This document shows positions 1 through 11,341 of a stretch of DNA of 64,000 nt, piece by piece. Within the stretch, counting starts at the first letter, position 1. Every line of letters begins with the position of its first letter. The DNA comes from Tetrapyrgos nigripes. Taxonomy: Eukaryota > Basidiomycota > Agaricomycetes > Agaricales > Campanellaceae. A model generated the notes under the pieces. The model had not been told where the DNA came from, searched no databases, and saw only the letters and a program-made list of their open reading frames with translations. A program made the translations under genes and the position numbers. The DNA is taken from NCBI GenBank assembly GCA_013368315.1, contig JAACJM010000067.1:124001-188000 (forward strand), given 5' to 3'.

Positions 1-83
1 GCAGTTCTCTGAGAAATAAAACTATAGCAATGTAACTTGTGTGAAAGATTTTCTTTTTCGGGGTCACGCGTCAGCTCACTTGC

Positions 84-1691
84 ATGAGCTTTCTGACACG
101 CTACACTCACTCCTCGCTACTCTCCACCTTTTCCAATTCTGCAAGATGTCTGAGGCAGCGATCAGATATAGGGCTACTTCCTTCTCGAGTCATCCTCGTC
201 AGAAACTTTCCACCTAAATCCACAGTAGCCGATTTTCTCGCCTTGAAAGGTACAAGTCATCCCATCGAGTCCATCATCACTACTGGCCTCCGAAAGAATA
301 CAGTCGAGATATGCTATTTGGAAGCTGCTAGTGCAAAATGCACCTGGTACAACGGCAGGAATAATTTGATGCTGGATGGACAACCCTTGTCCATCCGATT
401 TCAGCCTCCGCGTCGTCTTCCAGTCGAGGTGGTTGCAGCAATCGGCCTCTACGGAGCTTCTAGAGGGGTTGTCTTTCGAAGCTTCAGAGGACTGACCAAG
501 AAGAAATTGGAGGAAGATATGACGCGTCGTTTCGGAAAGCTCGAAAGGATCTGGGTTCAGCAGGAGCAGGACTTTGGTATCGTGACCTTCTTGCAATTGC
601 AGGATGCTATAAAGGTGAGTAACAGCCCAGGTCGTGTTCAAACTGGCCTCGTTAATCTTTTTCTTCGTCTTCGTCAAGGCCAAGAAAACACTTCAAGACG
701 AAGGCTGGCTCGTCAATTTTTGGGAAAGTCTCTTGCCACAACCGACGAAGACTATTAGGCGGGCAGATCCAGAACTTGCACGTCACGGAGTGTTACTAGA
801 AGGCCTTCGGGATCCTACGCCGCGGAGCGTTTTGCGACACCTGAACGACATTCTCCATTTCAGGAATGGCGATCCAATTAGAATAGATGCCAAGGACAAG
901 GGTGCTGTGAGTAGCTTGTCCATTATCGTAACCGACTTACCGTATAATTTTTACTTCTTAGATCCTCATTTTCAACAGCCCGCTCAACGCAAAAAGAATT
1001 TGTGAATTCTACAAGCCGCCCCCTGGTGTCCATATGGAGCTGATAGACACCAATCCTCCTTCACGGAGGGAATGTGCTGCCGTCCAAGTAGGAGCCTCTA
1101 GAACGGTTGTTATTGAGGGTTACAAGAAGTCGGCGCAGATAACCTTTGACCGCGTCCATGAGGATTTCAGCAAGTTTGGTGAAATATTTTATGTCTATAT
1201 AAATCCAGCAAAGTGCGCAACCCTCTCTCAATCTTGCTGCTCCAATTACTAATTCTTGTCCCTCTTCGCCACCCCCGATCAGAGCTCATGCCCGGGTTGT
1301 ATTCACAAACCTCGCATCTTCTCTCAAGGCTATCGAGCACATCCATGAAAACTGCCAAGAATACGAGATTTACCATGGTGCACATATCACATATGCGCGA
1401 CTTTTAAACGAGAAAGAGAAGATCTCACCACTGCGACCCATCGTTATTCGGCCGGCGTTGTCAGACAAATCGTCTTCGCATCTAATAAAATCTGCCCCTT
1501 CCACCAAAGACTTTGAGAGGACGTCGAATCCTCGCAATGCACTTATGGACCCGGACGCGGAGGTCGAGTTTGATCACTGGCATTTCATCGACTGCTCGCC
1601 CGACCTTGGAGAGGTGGACTGGGTTGAGCATCGGGATGAAGCGACTGGACGTACCCGACTGGATGTGTCGCCTCGGCGAAAAGAACAGTAG
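84..1691 (+). CDS. RRM-domain RNA-binding protein, probably mitochondrial
   Basis: Four exons join in frame: 84-614, 679-906, 962-1212 and 1283-1691, giving 472 residues. All introns are 55-70 nt with GT..AG ends. The protein has RRM-like folds at about residues 38-110 (RVILVRNFPP as RNP2-like strand), 128-180 and 299-370 (RTVVIEGY early, then ARVVFTNL after the last junction). The first 30 residues are rich in Ser, Arg and Leu with no acidic residue until Asp28, which resembles a mitochondrial presequence. The RNP aromatic residues are poorly kept, so RNA affinity may be weak or unusual. The family is recognised only at fold level; no specific orthologue can be named. It is the first gene in the window and stands alone on this strand. 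Confidence 0.75.
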
Positions 1692-2996
1692 TTCCCATGT
1701 CACTTGTGAGTTCATTGACCCATCTCCTACCTACGGGGTCCGCTGAATCCACTTGGCATGTTTCGTTTCCAGCCAGCCTCAACAATTTTTCGGTGAGAGC
1801 TCCTCGGATTTCATTCTGTCCCAATCGCAATCTCTGGGCCCAAGACGGGGGCAACAGTGCGAAATATTATAGCCCTTATACCACTCCTCGCTGCCTCTAC
1901 TAGTTTATGTAGCTGTTTTGGGGCTGACAGCGGGTTGGAAGCACAGGAAGGTTTATTTAGCTTCACAGGCTTTACTGCAGCGCCGTTAAGACACGGGCAC
2001 GTAACGGAGACTCTTCGATGGCCGATATACGTGTAAGTAGGCGTAGGTGGTTTGAACGGTGCTCAGTATTATTGTCACATATGATGAGAAAAGAGTTCTC
2101 ACTGAGGGTAAGTAGAACCTAAGTAGTGTATACTACGCTGCATTATTCAGACTATAGGTACTTCAGAAGCAGCCGATGGGCCGGAAACGCTACTACTATC
2201 GTTGAGAATGTACAGTTCTAGAAGACTGAAAAGGGCCACGATCCAGGAGACGAGTGCGTGGAATATCATCGAACATTCCTCTGAAAAGACAGATTCAGCT
2301 CGTTTAAAACACGGTAAGCCACCCACGCGACTTGCTTTGGGTTGCACGAACTCTTTTACTGACATTTGACGGTTTTGATGCACTGTATTACTATTTGACA
2401 GACATGTCCTCATCCGCTACGTACATTTCTTTGACGAATCGTTCTTGTACACTTTTCTGGTTCTCTTGTACATCCTAGTTTTTCTTCGAATCTAACATCC
2501 TCTTCTGCATCCAACACATGGTTAAGTCAAAGGCTCAAAGCATCTAGATTTGGTTGTACGGACATACAACAGACAAAGATATCGAGAGAACCCTCCAAAA
2601 ACTCAAATGAAAGATAACAGGATCAAATCGTAAGCAGACAAGTCGTGAACGAATCATGAAGAACAAATATGCAGCGGCAATGGCAAGGGGAATATGAACA
2701 ATGCTAGAATGAGAACATGAACGGGCAAGCCCACAGAGCTAGCGGATGAGTTTTGGAAAATAAGTAAACATGGCAGGGGTGTGAAGGACGTTAAAGATAT
2801 ACAACAATTCGAATTCTTCTATGCTTCGTGCTTCGTTTCTATACCGGACAGAAACTGACACGGACACGGACACCGGCGTCTAGGGGTGTGTTCCGCCCTC
2901 ATAGGTTGTTGGAAGATAGGAGTGTGTTTGGGAGCGAGATCTAATTGGAGTAAAATGAGGAGTAACGCGTTGCTGTACGAGTGATCCTGTGCCAAT
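1692..2996. other. intergenic, no gene seen
   Basis: About 1.3 kb between the 3' ends of the RRM gene and the convergent DPBB gene. Short open frames occur on both strands but none has coding-like composition or splice partners. It presumably holds two 3' untranslated regions. No repeat was recognised. Confidence 0.5.
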
Positions 2997-3684
2997 TTAG
3001 GGGTGCCATCCCTTTGGCATGAAGTTCCACTTGATCTTGAGTTCGCCAATGGAGAGGGGTTCGAATTGTTTGAACAGGCTTGGAGACATGTCTGCGCACA
3101 TGAAGGACAATGGAAAGATGGAGTCAACACAAAACTAAGATTCAGGAGTAGCAGCGCTGGGTCTGACTTACCAAGGTCTTGGCGCCCACAAGACTGACAA
3201 CTATCCAAAATAAGGGCATACGCATGACGACCATTTTTCTGATCCGTGATGCTAACCCACTGTGGTAGAGACGAGATAGGTGCAGAAAGAGAGATAAGAC
3301 GAAGAGAGGGGGATCAAGGATCATAGTCAGAAAGAAGACTTGGAAGTACCAAGAAGGAAAAACGTACCTGCCCACAGTTTGCACCATTGTTCTCATCATA
3401 GCGCGATTTGGCGATTGCGACGATTTTGTCGCTATCGACGCTCCATTTACCGCAGTTGCCTAGGCCTACTTCGAACCAGGTGCCCTGTATGAAGGGCCAC
3501 GTGAGTGACTGAGACGCGTCTTGCAGAGTAAGAGACATACCCTTCCGTGATGATCTACACGCTTTTCTAGTACTGGGGATGTGCTATTTGATGAGGAGGA
3601 AGTGGATGATACTGGAACAGCAAGAGCCCATTGGGAGAAGAGAGTCGCGAAAAGAGTGAAAACAAAGAAGACGAATCGAGACAT
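2997..3684 (-). CDS. small secreted double-psi beta-barrel (expansin/barwin-like) protein
   Basis: Four exons on the minus strand (3684-3541, 3484-3368, 3259-3172, 3091-2997) give 147 residues. ATG at 3684 is chosen because an in-frame TTG just upstream is not a normal eukaryotic start. Residues 1-24 form a signal peptide, followed by a Ser/Thr-rich linker and a dibasic KR site. The mature domain shows the RlpA-like double-psi beta-barrel hallmarks: GTWFEVGLGNCG at the start, then ANCGQ, LDSCQSCG and a C-terminal IKWNFMPKGW. Proteins of this type are abundant secreted products of Agaricomycetes with proposed cell-wall-loosening or plant-interaction roles; no catalytic activity is implied. A TATA-like box lies about 150 bp upstream. 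Confidence 0.85.
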
Positions 3685-3833
3685 GGCCAAGAGTTGGTTG
3701 GGTTAGATGAGGTATGAAGGTGGCGGAACTGAAGCTGACGCGACACGTAGTAGAGCTGAAGCTCAAAAGAGGAGAGTAGGGCACAAGAGATAGGGCACAA
3801 GGGCACACAGAAAAGTGCCAAATCCTGGGCAGC

Positions 3834-3840
3834 TTTTATA
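3834..3840 (-). promoter_or_regulatory. TATA box for the DPBB gene
   Basis: On the minus strand this reads TATAAAA, 150 bp upstream of the ATG at 3684. Spacing would allow a 5' untranslated region of roughly 115-125 nt. Strong TATA boxes are typical of highly expressed secreted-protein genes. This is motif evidence only. Confidence 0.45.
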
Positions 3841-4888
3841 CTGCGGAAAAGTGTGGAAGTAGACTCTTACATGTAAGTACATTTGGTAAGTGAGTAACGT
3901 TATGCGGGTCGAGGACGCGTGTGTCATTCACCTAGGCAAGAAGTTGTTGTCATTTGCCAACGTTACGCGTGCACAGAACCGTTAACTTTTGGAAAAGCCC
4001 GGATTTAGAAGTTAACCTTATGGAGTTACAGGCGCGGACTGCTTTGCCACTTGTCCTCAGCTTTCAGCAAGGTCGTAAGGATGGTAAACTCCATCGTAGA
4101 ACAGCGAAGTATGAGCATAAAGCACCCTAGGCAGAGAAGATTTGCCAATGGTGACCATCAAGTCGAGCCGTGGATTTGACTAGTAGGAAACTGTACGCAG
4201 ATAGCAGAAACGAGCCTGGCTTGGACCATGAAGAAAGGAGGGAGTGTGCACAAGTTGCCAGGACAAAAGGTTCCTCCGCGTACGCCGGCCCCAGACAATC
4301 GACAGCGGCAATGGCAATATACGGGACATTCCGGCTTTTGGCCGCTGCATTGCATTTCTCTTCTCAAAAAATTTCGTTGCACGTCCTCCTCATGTTCTCT
4401 GTGTTTCTCTGTGCTTGGTATGGTCGGGCTCAAGCTTCAGCGCAAACTCTTCGTCCGGACTTGTTGGCTGATTCAGCCCATCATATCGTCCAGGAATCGT
4501 CCAGAAAGCAATGCGTTGGTCAGAAAGGTGGTAGTTCCCTAGTCAAGGGTGTATGGGTACTCTGGGCTTCTCCTCGACTACACTGTCCACCGAGATCGGA
4601 GGGTTACTATTAATCTCACCGCCTTGGACAAGCTTTAGATTTTTGGGAAAGGCATGCTCACGATGTCTGCAATTAATATCAGAAGGCCGGCGAGGACGCG
4701 TAAACATGAACACGACCCCTGTATAGGCTGACATACATGTTCGTTCGTCCTTGAATCAGCCGGCGCGTTCATCGGTGGAGGTTCATCGGTGGAGGTTCAT
4801 CTATTATGCCTCTCGCCCAATCTGAATTGACCTGACCCTCCAAAGCCTGGATATGAGTCATCATCCTCGTCATAGCCAATTGCAGTCC
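3841..4888. other. intergenic, no gene seen
   Basis: About 1 kb between two minus-strand genes. Overlapping open frames near 4160-4613 exist on both strands in several phases, which argues against coding. A short tandem repeat (unit GTTCATCGGTGGAG, about two copies) lies at 4769-4797. Confidence 0.45.
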
Positions 4889-6566
4889 CTATACACCAGC
4901 ATTTGATGCGTTCATTGATTGCTGTAGCTCCCGCATTTGCTGACGGAGATCATTGGCTTCTTGCTGAAGATGCATTTGACGAGCAGTTTGCGTAGTCGTG
5001 GTTTGAATAGTTGAATGACTGGAATACCGACTTTTTAGTGATGGCGACGCCTCCAAACTCTGAGGTGCACTGGCAGTGGCAGAGTTGAGTTCCTGGGGTT
5101 GTACAAATGATAGCATAGCCTGACCAGCAGACTCCGCTGTAGGTTGCTCGTATTTTTGCTCAGAGGATCCGAAAGACAAGGAGCTTTGTCCAGAAGTCTC
5201 GTGAATGGACGATGACACGTGAAGAGTGATATTTGAGATCAAAAGAGCGAACAACGACTCCACCGTCTGGAAGGATTGCCGTTGGCGAAGAAGGATTTTC
5301 GTTTTCCAAAGATCTTTTCCTAGCTTTGCGGCGATATTTGCAGAGCAGAAGAAACAAGACAGCAGCAATGACCACCGTAATGCCCAGTGCTAAGAAAGTT
5401 CCGATGACAGCTGCTCTGTTTGCGAAGAAACCAGAATTCCTAGTAAAACAGTGGTCACGTCCATTTCCGTGATTGAAGGGGCTTCATGAGGTTCCCGATT
5501 AGTCCTGTCTTTCCTATAGGGCTGTGTAACGCGGCTTTTAAGATGACGTAATCACATTTTCGGCCCTTTTCTGCCTGCAGATCCTCACGAAAATGCCAAG
5601 AAAGTTCTCCAAGAGGTTTGTAAAGATTAACTGAGTTGATGTGAGCCAAAAAATTGGCGTAGGAAGACAAAGAGGAAGCGATTGTGACTTGGGGTCAGAT
5701 CGCAAGGCCGCTGGACAATTGCCGGATTTGACCGGCAAAGCGTTCTCTCCAGCTGTTTTCCTGCAAAATGATTAGCTCATCATCAAAGTCGCGTTACACA
5801 GCCCTCCGAGTCTACTTTGGAACCAGACTACATATACGCACGCGAAGAGTGTCAAGCGTATATCGTCAGTCTGGCTACGCGAGACTAGTTCCCGATGGCG
5901 ACGGTGTTGATTCACCCCCAACCGCAAACACATGTGTAGTTGCGACTGGTCCGGTGATCACGGTGACGAATTCAGTGAGAATTTGTCCATCGGAGAATTG
6001 TGCATCCTCCTCTGCCTTCCTCACTCGAGCACCCAAATAGATCAGTAGCACGCTGAGGGACTCCATCCAAGCCGATCACAGAGATGATATTCTTGAACTT
6101 CAGCTCAAATCCAGCAGATGCAACCAAATCACCTGGTGAAAGAAGTAGGACAAGTTGTAATACTTGGCAGAAGGAAGTTGATTTTCCTCACCTGAAATAT
6201 GGACCGTCTCAATAAACACATTTTGCGAAAATACTGTGTTAGTGAACACCCCGGTTTGATCCAGTTGGAATGCGGTCTCCCCCCATCATCTGCAGTACCG
6301 ACTGGGATGAGTGTTGCTGCGGCCCCGAGTGTGAGACTGAGTACATCGAAATATTCAGTAGGATTACCGGTAGCGTACTCCAAAATTGTAAGACTCTGGC
6401 TTCGTGCTATTATAGTGAACAAAATCCCAAAGGAGTCGATGTAAATACGAATTCATATACGAGAATACAAGAGAGAGCGCTCACCAGATAATATGACAAC
6501 AGTCGCCAGTAGAGTACATTGTGAGAAAAGAACTCGGGTAAAAAGGCTGGTCGACTTTTGGTCCAT
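4889..6566 (-). CDS. putative single-pass membrane protein with secreted ectodomain and coiled-coil tail
   Basis: Multi-exon gene whose exact internal joins I could not all fix. A start at 6566 (MDQKSTSLF) leads into a hydrophobic N-terminal signal/anchor, then exons encoding ETAFQLDQTGVF and VASAGFELKF in the ectodomain. A transmembrane helix is clear around 5330-5410 (AAVIGTFLALGITVV then KYRRKARKR stop-transfer). The cytoplasmic tail is Ser/Gln-rich and ends in a Leu/Gln-rich coiled coil (LRQQMRELQQSM) with the stop at 4889. A likely 55-nt intron lies near 5190-5245. Single-pass proteins of this build are common and uncharacterised in Agaricomycetes. One region near 6290 needs a non-obvious splice to keep frame, so a damaged gene is possible. 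Confidence 0.5.
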
Positions 6567-7796
6567 TTTTCTGTCGTCACTGGCAGAAAGTCTGACAGGA
6601 TCGAGAGAGCGATTGTAGAAGGATACTGAGAGATAATGAGAGGGGAGGGGAATGACAGACGAGGGACTGACAGACAGTCAGGCAGCAACGACAGAAGGAT
6701 AACGAGAAGGAACAGGAAGGACAGAAGAGAGATTTGAGTGGATTTGAGTGTACCCAGCCTCAAGCACTTTCACGCTAGCACTCAATGCTGGTGCTATTGG
6801 TATCAATATTCCTGAGATACAGTTTATACCAACGATTCACGGGAGATTTAAATATCGTGGCGCTCAAGTCAATGTAATCCGCGTAGTGCTGGGACAGAGG
6901 CGTCCTGCAAGTCCAAACAGGCATTGTAGTGCACATTGAAATAGTGTGTGTTCTGATGTATCCATGTCAGTCGTACAGAAGAAACCAAGAAGAGACCAGA
7001 TTGCCAGTGCAAAATATTATGAATGCTTAGCATCATGTTGGAGTCATTTCAAGTACGAGTCAAATGGCACCTTGGCATCTCTAGGAAATTCATAGGTGCT
7101 CTCACACTCAAACACTTTCACTCATCTCAATTTTATTATCATTGCAAGTTCAAAGAAGCAAAAACACTAGTGCTGAGCCGTAACTAGAGAGTAAGTATGT
7201 CAAAATCCTGCCAGATGAGTACATATTTTTGTGATATCACTACTTCATGTTCTCTGACACTCTTTCTACAGAGCTTGGTAGACCAGGTCTCCAAGAAGAA
7301 TGAATGTACTGTGAATATCTCACTGCTGCTGTAAAATTTTCTCTCCTTCCACATTTTTATTTGATACTGAAAGCAATCAGGACATTGATTCTGACTGTTT
7401 TGGGGTCAATTGGGCTTATCTTCTGCTATTTCCTTCATGGAATCCATTTAAACAGTACTCATAAGGTCATAGGTGCACTACTGGCTCAGTATAAGGGCAT
7501 CTCCAGCCAGAAAGTGGCTTGAAAGTGGCGTTCGAAGCGATTTACGACGTTTTGGGGCAAGCGAGTAATCAGTATTACATGTTAACACCGTATTTGGTAC
7601 ACCGCGTAAGCAACATTACATGGCCATTCCAGACACCGCGTGAGAGCCCGTGGTTCAGGAATCAGGATAAGGAGTCAAGGCAATCGGCCTTTGAAAATTC
7701 AAACTCAGACGCCCCTCATAAGCTCTGGCCAAATTTTTTTCCTTTTCAGATTCTTCACCGACGTCTTGTCACCCGTCCTTAACCGCCTACTCGAGC
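6567..7796. other. intergenic, no gene seen
   Basis: AT-rich stretch with only short open frames. The frame at 7304-7522 is hydrophobic but has no start context or splice partner and looks like chance. No transposon ends recognised. Confidence 0.4.
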
Positions 7797-8212
7797 ATGG
7801 ACGGGTCTTCCAATAACGTCGAAGAGCAAATGGACTTCGCTTTCGCTAGCAACTCTATGTCTTCTTCTGATTCATACAGGATGAGGGAGGGCGATGATGG
7901 ATTTCTAGATAGTAGTGAAAGTCACAGCGCAATAAACACTGATCAACGATTTGCTTTTTTCCCCTGCTCTTTGTGCTGTCTACTCGGGCCTACTGGAATG
8001 ATGCAAAATCCCGGGCAGGTGGTGTTTCTGCTCAATGACTGGTGAGTTTTTGGTCGCAGTGTTTGTACATACCCTTCTAACCAGCCCTTCGATGCAAGTT
8101 TTTATTTACTGGACGAGCTTTCTCCAGGACAGCTGTGCGACTACTGCGGCTACGTCAACCTTTGCTCTTTACGAAAAATGTCAACCCGAGACCGATACAG
8201 TACTGCATAAGG
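7797..8212 (+). pseudogene. possible gene fragment with Cys-rich motif
   Basis: A start at 7797 begins an acidic, Ser-rich stretch. After a candidate intron (8042-8084, GTGAGT..CCAG) an open stretch reads LDELSPGQLCDYCGY and VNLCSL, ending at a TAA at 8210-8212. The CxxC pattern near the front of a Ser/Asp-rich leader recalls the start of some basidiomycete HET-type proteins, but nothing follows it and the phases across the candidate intron do not match. It is best regarded as a broken fragment. Confidence 0.2.
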
Positions 8213-9159
8213 ATTATTATTCTGGCCACGTCAACATACGTCTGTTGTGACCTGGCAAGGCCATGGCCTCAGACGAGTTTTTCTCTCATTGAAAGTGTGT
8301 ATGTCTTTCATTTAGGTGCTGATATCCTTTGCCTACAGGTTGTCTTTCTTTTGGCCGGCTTTTACATGTTTTCGCACTCTCAACTCTCATACCTCGCCAA
8401 AGTCGTTACCTCGCTGTCGTCAAGGCGCAGCGTACCCTCTTCCCCTTCACCATCCTGGCCATTTCATGCCAGCTCTGAGCTGTGTCGTTCCTGGACGTCG
8501 CTGGGAGACCATGGTCGTTAGCGGCTTCTGGGTCTGCTTCATGCACGTACCACGGCATAGTCATCTTCACACTACCACTACCATCTGGCATCTCACTGTC
8601 TATATATTCTCCTTTTTTCCTCAACACTAGCTACCCATCCTCTACACCGGCATGCTACTCGTCAACATCTGCCCAGCAACTTATGCGACCTCACCGGTTT
8701 TACTGAGGCTCGGAATGGTTGACAAGCTAACCGTTTCCCTGTTCTGGAAAGCAACTCTGGGACGAGCTGAGTCCTAAGTTTGTGAGTGGGGCTCGCTCGT
8801 CCTTTGGTGCGTTGAGTGAGTGTGGAGCATTGGTTTCATACTGCTTAGTACGGTAGATAAAACGAATCGTATTTAACTGCTTGGAATATACGAGTCTTAA
8901 CCACAAAGATGACGCTATGGATACATACTGTAGAATACGACAACAGCAAACGGTTTTCGTGGCACCAAGCTGGAGCAAAAGTGTCAATCACTCCTATCCC
9001 CGACTCACCAACTCACCTCCCAGGTCGCAAGCAGCCTTAATGTGACCTTTCCCACCTCCGGGTCGCAAGAGGAGAGTTCCCATTGAGTACGTTGAGCCAG
9101 CACCTCGTGCTTGGACGGTCCGCTAAACTCCTGTCTCACGGACAATAGCACCTAGTGCT
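8213..9159. other. intergenic, no gene seen
   Basis: No supported gene. A 73-codon minus-strand open frame at 8406-8627 is the longest clean frame but has no recognisable motif or splice partner. Confidence 0.35.
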
Positions 9160-9203
9160 TTGTCTGGCGCATTGACCTCGTCATCTCGCCATATATACCT
9201 TCG

Positions 9204-9251
9204 CCTGGCAGAGACGAGGACAGTTATTTCTTCCTTGTCGTCTCTGCCAGG
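9204..9251. repeat. inverted repeat (14-bp arms) upstream of gag-like relic
   Basis: CCTGGCAGAGACGA at 9204-9217 is the exact reverse complement of 9238-9251, with a 20-nt spacer. A further copy of one arm (GTCGTCTCTGCCAG) recurs at 9311-9324, in the same orientation as the right arm. The set sits just upstream of the retroelement-like coding relic and may be part of its 5' terminal or untranslated region. Confidence 0.6.
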
Positions 9252-9385
9252 TATGCTATTGGACTCCTTAGGTTTTTTGGACATTCGGACTCATATTTCT
9301 CTATTTCCTCGTCGTCTCTGCCAGTGTGTAATTGTTCTTTGTGTCTTAATATAATACACTTCGTGCATCATCAACTCTCTTAATA

Positions 9386-10766
9386 TGACCGATGTTCACA
9401 CCAATGCCACCGCTGTTCACTGGAAGGATGAAGGTACGAGTTTACAACGATGGTTGCCGAATCCCACATCAATTTTATAATGGCCTTTGGTGGAGACATG
9501 ATACCAACACTCAGCAATTCTACCTACGCAGAACCGAGGACGACGACACTCACTTGCGAGCACGTTACCCTGCCGGATATGTACCCAACATCGAGTCTCA
9601 ACCCAAGCCTACAGGCAGTGCAGGACAGGGAGTTGAACAGCAGACCCAACCAATTCAACCCTGCTCAGGGACCTCCTGACCCTTTCGTACCCCCCGGCCA
9701 CCCAGCAGCAGGAACGCCTCCAATCCATCGTCGATGGGTTCCAACGCCGCGAAAGGCTTTCCGACACTGAAGTCCATCTCAAGTTGCTCCTCGGCGAAAT
9801 TTTGTGACGAGCACAACATACCCTACAAGCTCAGCAACCTCCGAACTTGCAAGTCGAGTCCATTGCCATCATCCAAGAGGAAGCACTCTGTCACGGACAG
9901 GACAGGGCCGAGCCCTGTATCCTTCTTGAGGGACTCTCAGACGACTCAACCCCAAAGAAACGGACCCGCGCTGAAGAAGAGGAAGACGAGCTTTTATCAA
10001 CCTCCGGTGTCGACAACGATAACGATGGGAAAGAATACGCACGTAAACGCCCATGTCTTGACAAGTCCAGGCTCCCCTAGCTTTCCGAATCTTCTGCCTC
10101 TAGTGCACCCCTCACCGGAAGACACCGTGAAATCCAGCAAACAGTCGAGATCTAGTCTAGGGATATTACTAAAACCGTCCGTCTCCTCACCCACTCAGTC
10201 AAGTCCGAACTCCCTCCCTCCCCAAATCCCAATGGAAGCCTGTTGCACTCAACGACTACGTCAACTTCGATGTCGTTCTCGGCAGGCTCAGCTCTCAATT
10301 CCAAACCGAGGCCGAAGACCTTGACCCAAATGCCAAGGTCACCCGAGCGGTCATCCGCGTTCTTCATCTACTCCAGGTCCGTCGTCTACATCTTCCCCAC
10401 TTGCGGACCAGAGCTGGAAACCTATCGACAACACATCCAGGGCAAGTTTGCTGCTTTCCACCCAAATTCCCACGGGCGTATCATCAACTATGCCCGAGCC
10501 GTCAGGAACCTCGTTGCACTCGATTCCTCTATCCTACTCGACGAACTCTGGAAGTTCGAAGCCTGGAAGGACGCCCACCTCTCGTCTACGGATATTGCAG
10601 TGGGAATGGCAGATCCAGCGGTGGTGGACAACGGAAAAAAGCCAAACAAATTTGCAACAACTGGAACGATGGCAAGTGCCACGCTTCCAATTGCAGCCGC
10701 CTACATATCTGTAAAAAGTGCCAGTCCACTGAACACACTGCCCCCAAGTGCAAGAAGTCGGAGTGA
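9386..10766 (+). pseudogene. decayed retroelement gag-like gene (CCCH + CCHC zinc motifs)
   Basis: Coding signal moves between all three forward frames, so at least two frameshifts or lost introns are present. The middle part (about 10410-10600) reads like a nucleocapsid/gag-type alpha-helical segment (ELETYRQHIQGKFAAF, RAVRNLVAL). The 3' end at 10650-10766 has two zinc motifs in series: C-x7-C-x4-C-x3-H (CNNWNDGKC...) and then C-x2-C-x4-H-x4-C (CKKCQSTEHTAPKC), followed by a stop. That order is seen in gag-like proteins of some fungal retroelements, perhaps the DIRS type. No polymerase or recombinase follows, so the element is truncated. Element class is inference. Confidence 0.5.
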
Positions 10767-10800
10767 GAGGAAGACGACTTGTCAACCACGTGACACTACA

Positions 10801-11341
10801 TGCGACACGACGCGTCGCGACTCCTAAGGCCTAAGGCCTGACTCCTCTGAGACTCCAGCGTCGTCTGGCAAGAATCGATCGGTATGTGGCTTTGTACATC
10901 AATGACAATATTCAAGGAAAAAAATACTGTGTAGTATCAAGCAGGCCAAAACGAGAGCGAATTTTGTACAGATGCATATGTAAGGTTTCGAGGAACAAGA
11001 GCAGAGCAAGAGGAGGCCATAGATTTAAGATTTCGAGATTGCGGTATTGCTGCGGGAAGCAAGAACTATTATGAGGCAGAGGATGTCTGAAATAATCTTG
11101 TGAGAGGTAAACGAATCATGAAGAAAGTGGAGGTTCGATAAATGAGATTCATGAATTGTGAATGAATGAATGCAAAACGAAGCAAGAAAGCAACACTAGG
11201 AATGGAAAAGACATCTGGATAGTCGTACGCAAACATTTCTGAAATGATAGAAGATCATGAATCATGATGTGTAGGTCCAGAACCTGGTCAGAGAAATGTC
11301 CCTCGACTGTAGCTCAGGCCATGGTCACCGCATCCAACGAC
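10801..11341. other. intergenic, no gene seen
   Basis: A-rich region downstream of the gag relic and downstream of the convergent glycosylase gene. No open frame with coding character and no terminal repeat found. Confidence 0.4.

Noticed and set aside
4160..4613. 147-codon open frame on + strand with a hydrophobic middle
   Set aside because: Frames in other phases and on the opposite strand overlap it with similar length, there is no conserved motif, and no splice partner. Looks like chance.
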